DNA from: DASRGL01 sp035651115
GTDB taxonomy: Bacteria; Armatimonadota; Chthonomonadetes; Chthonomonadales; Chthonomonadaceae
DNA length: 6,347 nucleotides
Assembly: GCA_035651115.1 (NCBI GenBank)
Contig: DASRGL010000037.1
Location: forward strand, 1 to 6,347
Direction: 5' to 3'
The notes below the pieces were generated by a model. That model was not told the DNA's origin. It saw nothing but the letters and a program-made list of their open reading frames with translations, and made no database searches. Every line of letters begins with the position of its first letter. Position 1 is the first letter of the stretch. Below, piece after piece: positions 4,858 to 6,347 of this stretch. The position numbers and the translations under genes were made by a program.

Positions 4858-6347
4858 TTGCCCGTTCAGTTCGTCACCTGGCCCGCTCTGTTGTTGCTGC
4901 TCGTGCTGCTGCCGTTCTTCGTCTGGCAGCACCGCCACAGCGTCACGGATATGAGTCCGGCGCGCAAGCGGCTCGCCCTCCTGCTGCGCTGTACGCTGGC
5001 GACCCTGCTCGTGCTGGCGCTGGCCGGAACCCGGCTCATCAAGAAAGGCGACTCGCTGGCCGTCCTGTTCCTGGTGGACGCCTCCAAGAGCGTGCGCGAG
5101 GATCAGAGGGCGGCGATAGCGAAGTATCTGGAGGAGGCGGGCCGGGGAATGCGTTCGGTGGACAAGGTCGGCGTCATCACCTTCGCGCAAGACCCGCACA
5201 CCCAGTCCTCGCCCGGCCAGCCGCTCGACCCGCAGCGCCTCCACGACCCCGGCACAACCACCGCTACCGACATCGCCCAGGCGCTCCGCCAGGCCAAGAA
5301 CGAACTCGACACGACCGCCCGCGACTCCGGCAAGCGCATCGTGCTGCTCTCGGACGGCAACGAGAACGTCAACCGCGCGCTCTCGGAAGCGCCGGAACTG
5401 GCGGCGGATCATATCGTGCTGGATACCGTGACGCTGCCCGTCTCGCTGGCGAAAGAGGCGCTCATCGAGAAGATGGCGCTGCCGCCGCGCGTCAAGATCG
5501 GCGAGCCGTTTCCCGTCCGCATCGTCGTCAGCAGCCTGACGCCGCAGAGCGCGACCGTGACCCTGCTCAAAGACGGCAGACCGGCAGGCGCGGCCAAACG
5601 AATCGAACTGCACGCGGGCAAGAATGTGGTCGTCTTCGAGCAGAGCGTCGAGAAGCCTGGCTTCTATCGCTATGGGGCGGAACTGGACGCGCCGGAAGAT
5701 ACGATCGCGGAGAACAATAAGGGCGAGGGCTTCGTCTGGGTGCGGGGCAAGCCGACCGTTCTCTATGTGGCGGACAGCCCGGCCCTGACCGGCTTCCTGC
5801 GCAAATCGCTGCAAAGCCAGAACATTATCGTCGAGTACGCGCCGCCCGCCGCGCTCCCGACCTCGGCGGCAGCGTTACAGCGGTTCGACAGCGTCTTCCT
5901 CAGCAACGTCCGCGCCGACGACCTCTCCGCCGCGCAGATGACCGCGCTGCAAGTCTCCTGCCGGGACTTCGGCGTGGGCTTCGGCATGGTCGGCGGCGAG
6001 GACAGCTTCGGCGCAGGCGGCTATCGCGGCACGCCCATCGAGGAGACGCTGCCAGTCTCGATGGACGTGAAGAAGCAGAAGCGGCTGCCCTCCGTCGCCG
6101 TCGCGATGGTCATCGAAGACCTGGAGATACCGACCAGCGTGAACATGTCCATCGAGGCGGCGAAGGCGACGATGGATCTGCTGGAGCCGATTGACCAGGT
6201 GGGCGTGCTGGACTGCAACGGCCCCGGCGGGTTCGGCGGGCCTGCCAACAGCACGGCCTCCGGCGGAACCTGGCGCATCAAGATGCAGCACGTCACCGAC
6301 CGGGAAGCCCTCAAGAGCCAGATGCAGAGCCTTCAGGACATGGGCGA
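4858..6347 (+). CDS. membrane protein with VWA domain, GATase1-like segment and degenerate second VWA domain (3' end outside window)
   Basis: 496 codons are visible and open to the window end. The TTG start is chosen from its RBS; the first in-frame ATG (4951) would lose the first membrane helix. Residues 8-23 and about 40-57 are two hydrophobic helices with the charged RKR between them. Residues 67-190 are a VWA domain with a complete MIDAS metal site: D74-A-S76-K-S78, T137 in TTTATDIAQAL and D166 in VLLSDGNEN. Residues 205-295 look like a beta-sandwich, ending at RGKP. Residues 298-400 contain LYVAD and GGEDSFGAGGYRGTPIEETL, the motif of GATase1-like domains in large VWA membrane proteins. 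From about 410 a second VWA-like domain begins (PSVAVAMVIEDLEIP ... LLEPIDQVGVLDCNG), but where DxSGS is expected it has EDLEI, so metal binding there is probably lost. The role is unknown; such proteins resemble BatA-type aerotolerance proteins in layout. It has its own promoter behind tandem terminators. Confidence 0.88.
   Translation, partial: MPVQFVTWPALLLLLVLLPFFVWQHRHSVTDMSPARKRLALLLRCTLATLLVLALAGTRLIKKGDSLAVLFLVDASKSVREDQRAAIAKYLEEAGRGMRSVDKVGVITFAQDPHTQSSPGQPLDPQRLHDPGTTTATDIAQALRQAKNELDTTARDSGKRIVLLSDGNENVNRALSEAPELAADHIVLDTVTLPVSLAKEALIEKMALPPRVKIGEPFPVRIVVSSLTPQSATVTLLKDGRPAGAAKRIELHAGKNVVVFEQSVEKPGFYRYGAELDAPEDTIAENNKGEGFVWVRGKPTVLYVADSPALTGFLRKSLQSQNIIVEYAPPAALPTSAAALQRFDSVFLSNVRADDLSAAQMTALQVSCRDFGVGFGMVGGEDSFGAGGYRGTPIEETLPVSMDVKKQKRLPSVAVAMVIEDLEIPTSVNMSIEAAKATMDLLEPIDQVGVLDCNGPGGFGGPANSTASGGTWRIKMQHVTDREALKSQMQSLQDMG

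Noticed and set aside
4816..5814. 332-residue open frame on the minus strand
   Set aside because: It lies opposite the VWA gene, is rich in Arg/Gln/His as expected from reading GC-rich codons backwards, and shows no domain, whereas the plus strand shows a full VWA domain.
5875..6291. 138-residue open frame on the minus strand
   Set aside because: It is His/Ala/Arg-rich and is antisense to the GATase-like and second VWA segments of the plus-strand gene.

Overview
The window is GC-rich bacterial DNA holding seven protein-coding genes. The first is cut by the left edge and the last by the right edge. There is also one gene remnant, a pair of direct repeats, and several readable promoters and terminators. 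Nothing fixes the taxon. A secreted six-bladed PD40 lipoprotein, an NHL-like propeller and a two-VWA/GATase-like membrane protein, together with clear TTGACA/TATAAT-type promoters, would fit Armatimonadota or Chloroflexota (inference, low confidence).

Layout, left to right. Positions 3-602 (+) are the C-terminal part of an NHL/SMP-30-like beta-propeller. Positions 603-838 are a gene-free leader with some inverted repeats. Positions 839-2488 (+) encode a lipoprotein with a TolB-like PD40 propeller and an unassigned C-terminal domain; a long hairpin follows at 2512-2551. Next, on the minus strand, comes the last third of a LuxR/NarL-type DNA-binding domain (2566-2667), lying directly against one copy of a 56-bp direct repeat (2674-2729).

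The second repeat copy is 967 bp away (3641-3696). Between the copies, on the minus strand, lies a compact two-gene operon: a small putative antitoxin (3274-3483) followed two bases later by a VapC-type PIN ribonuclease (2774-3271). It has its own extended -10 promoter set inside an inverted repeat. This repeat-flanked toxin-antitoxin cassette beside a broken regulator gene is the most notable structure in the window.

Just right of repeat copy 2, an almost consensus sigma-70 promoter (TTGACG-N17-TATAAT, 3737-3765) drives a second two-gene unit on the plus strand: a small HExxH zinc-metallopeptidase-like protein (3814-4425) and a translationally coupled acidic protein of unknown function (4430-4681). 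Two tandem intrinsic terminators close it (4709-4749 and 4753-4778). A new promoter with a perfect TTGACA (4794-4822) then drives a TTG-initiated membrane protein (4858 to the window end). That protein has an intact VWA domain, a GATase1-like segment, and a second VWA-like domain whose metal-binding motif is degenerate.

All functional names rest on motifs read by eye; no database search was possible.
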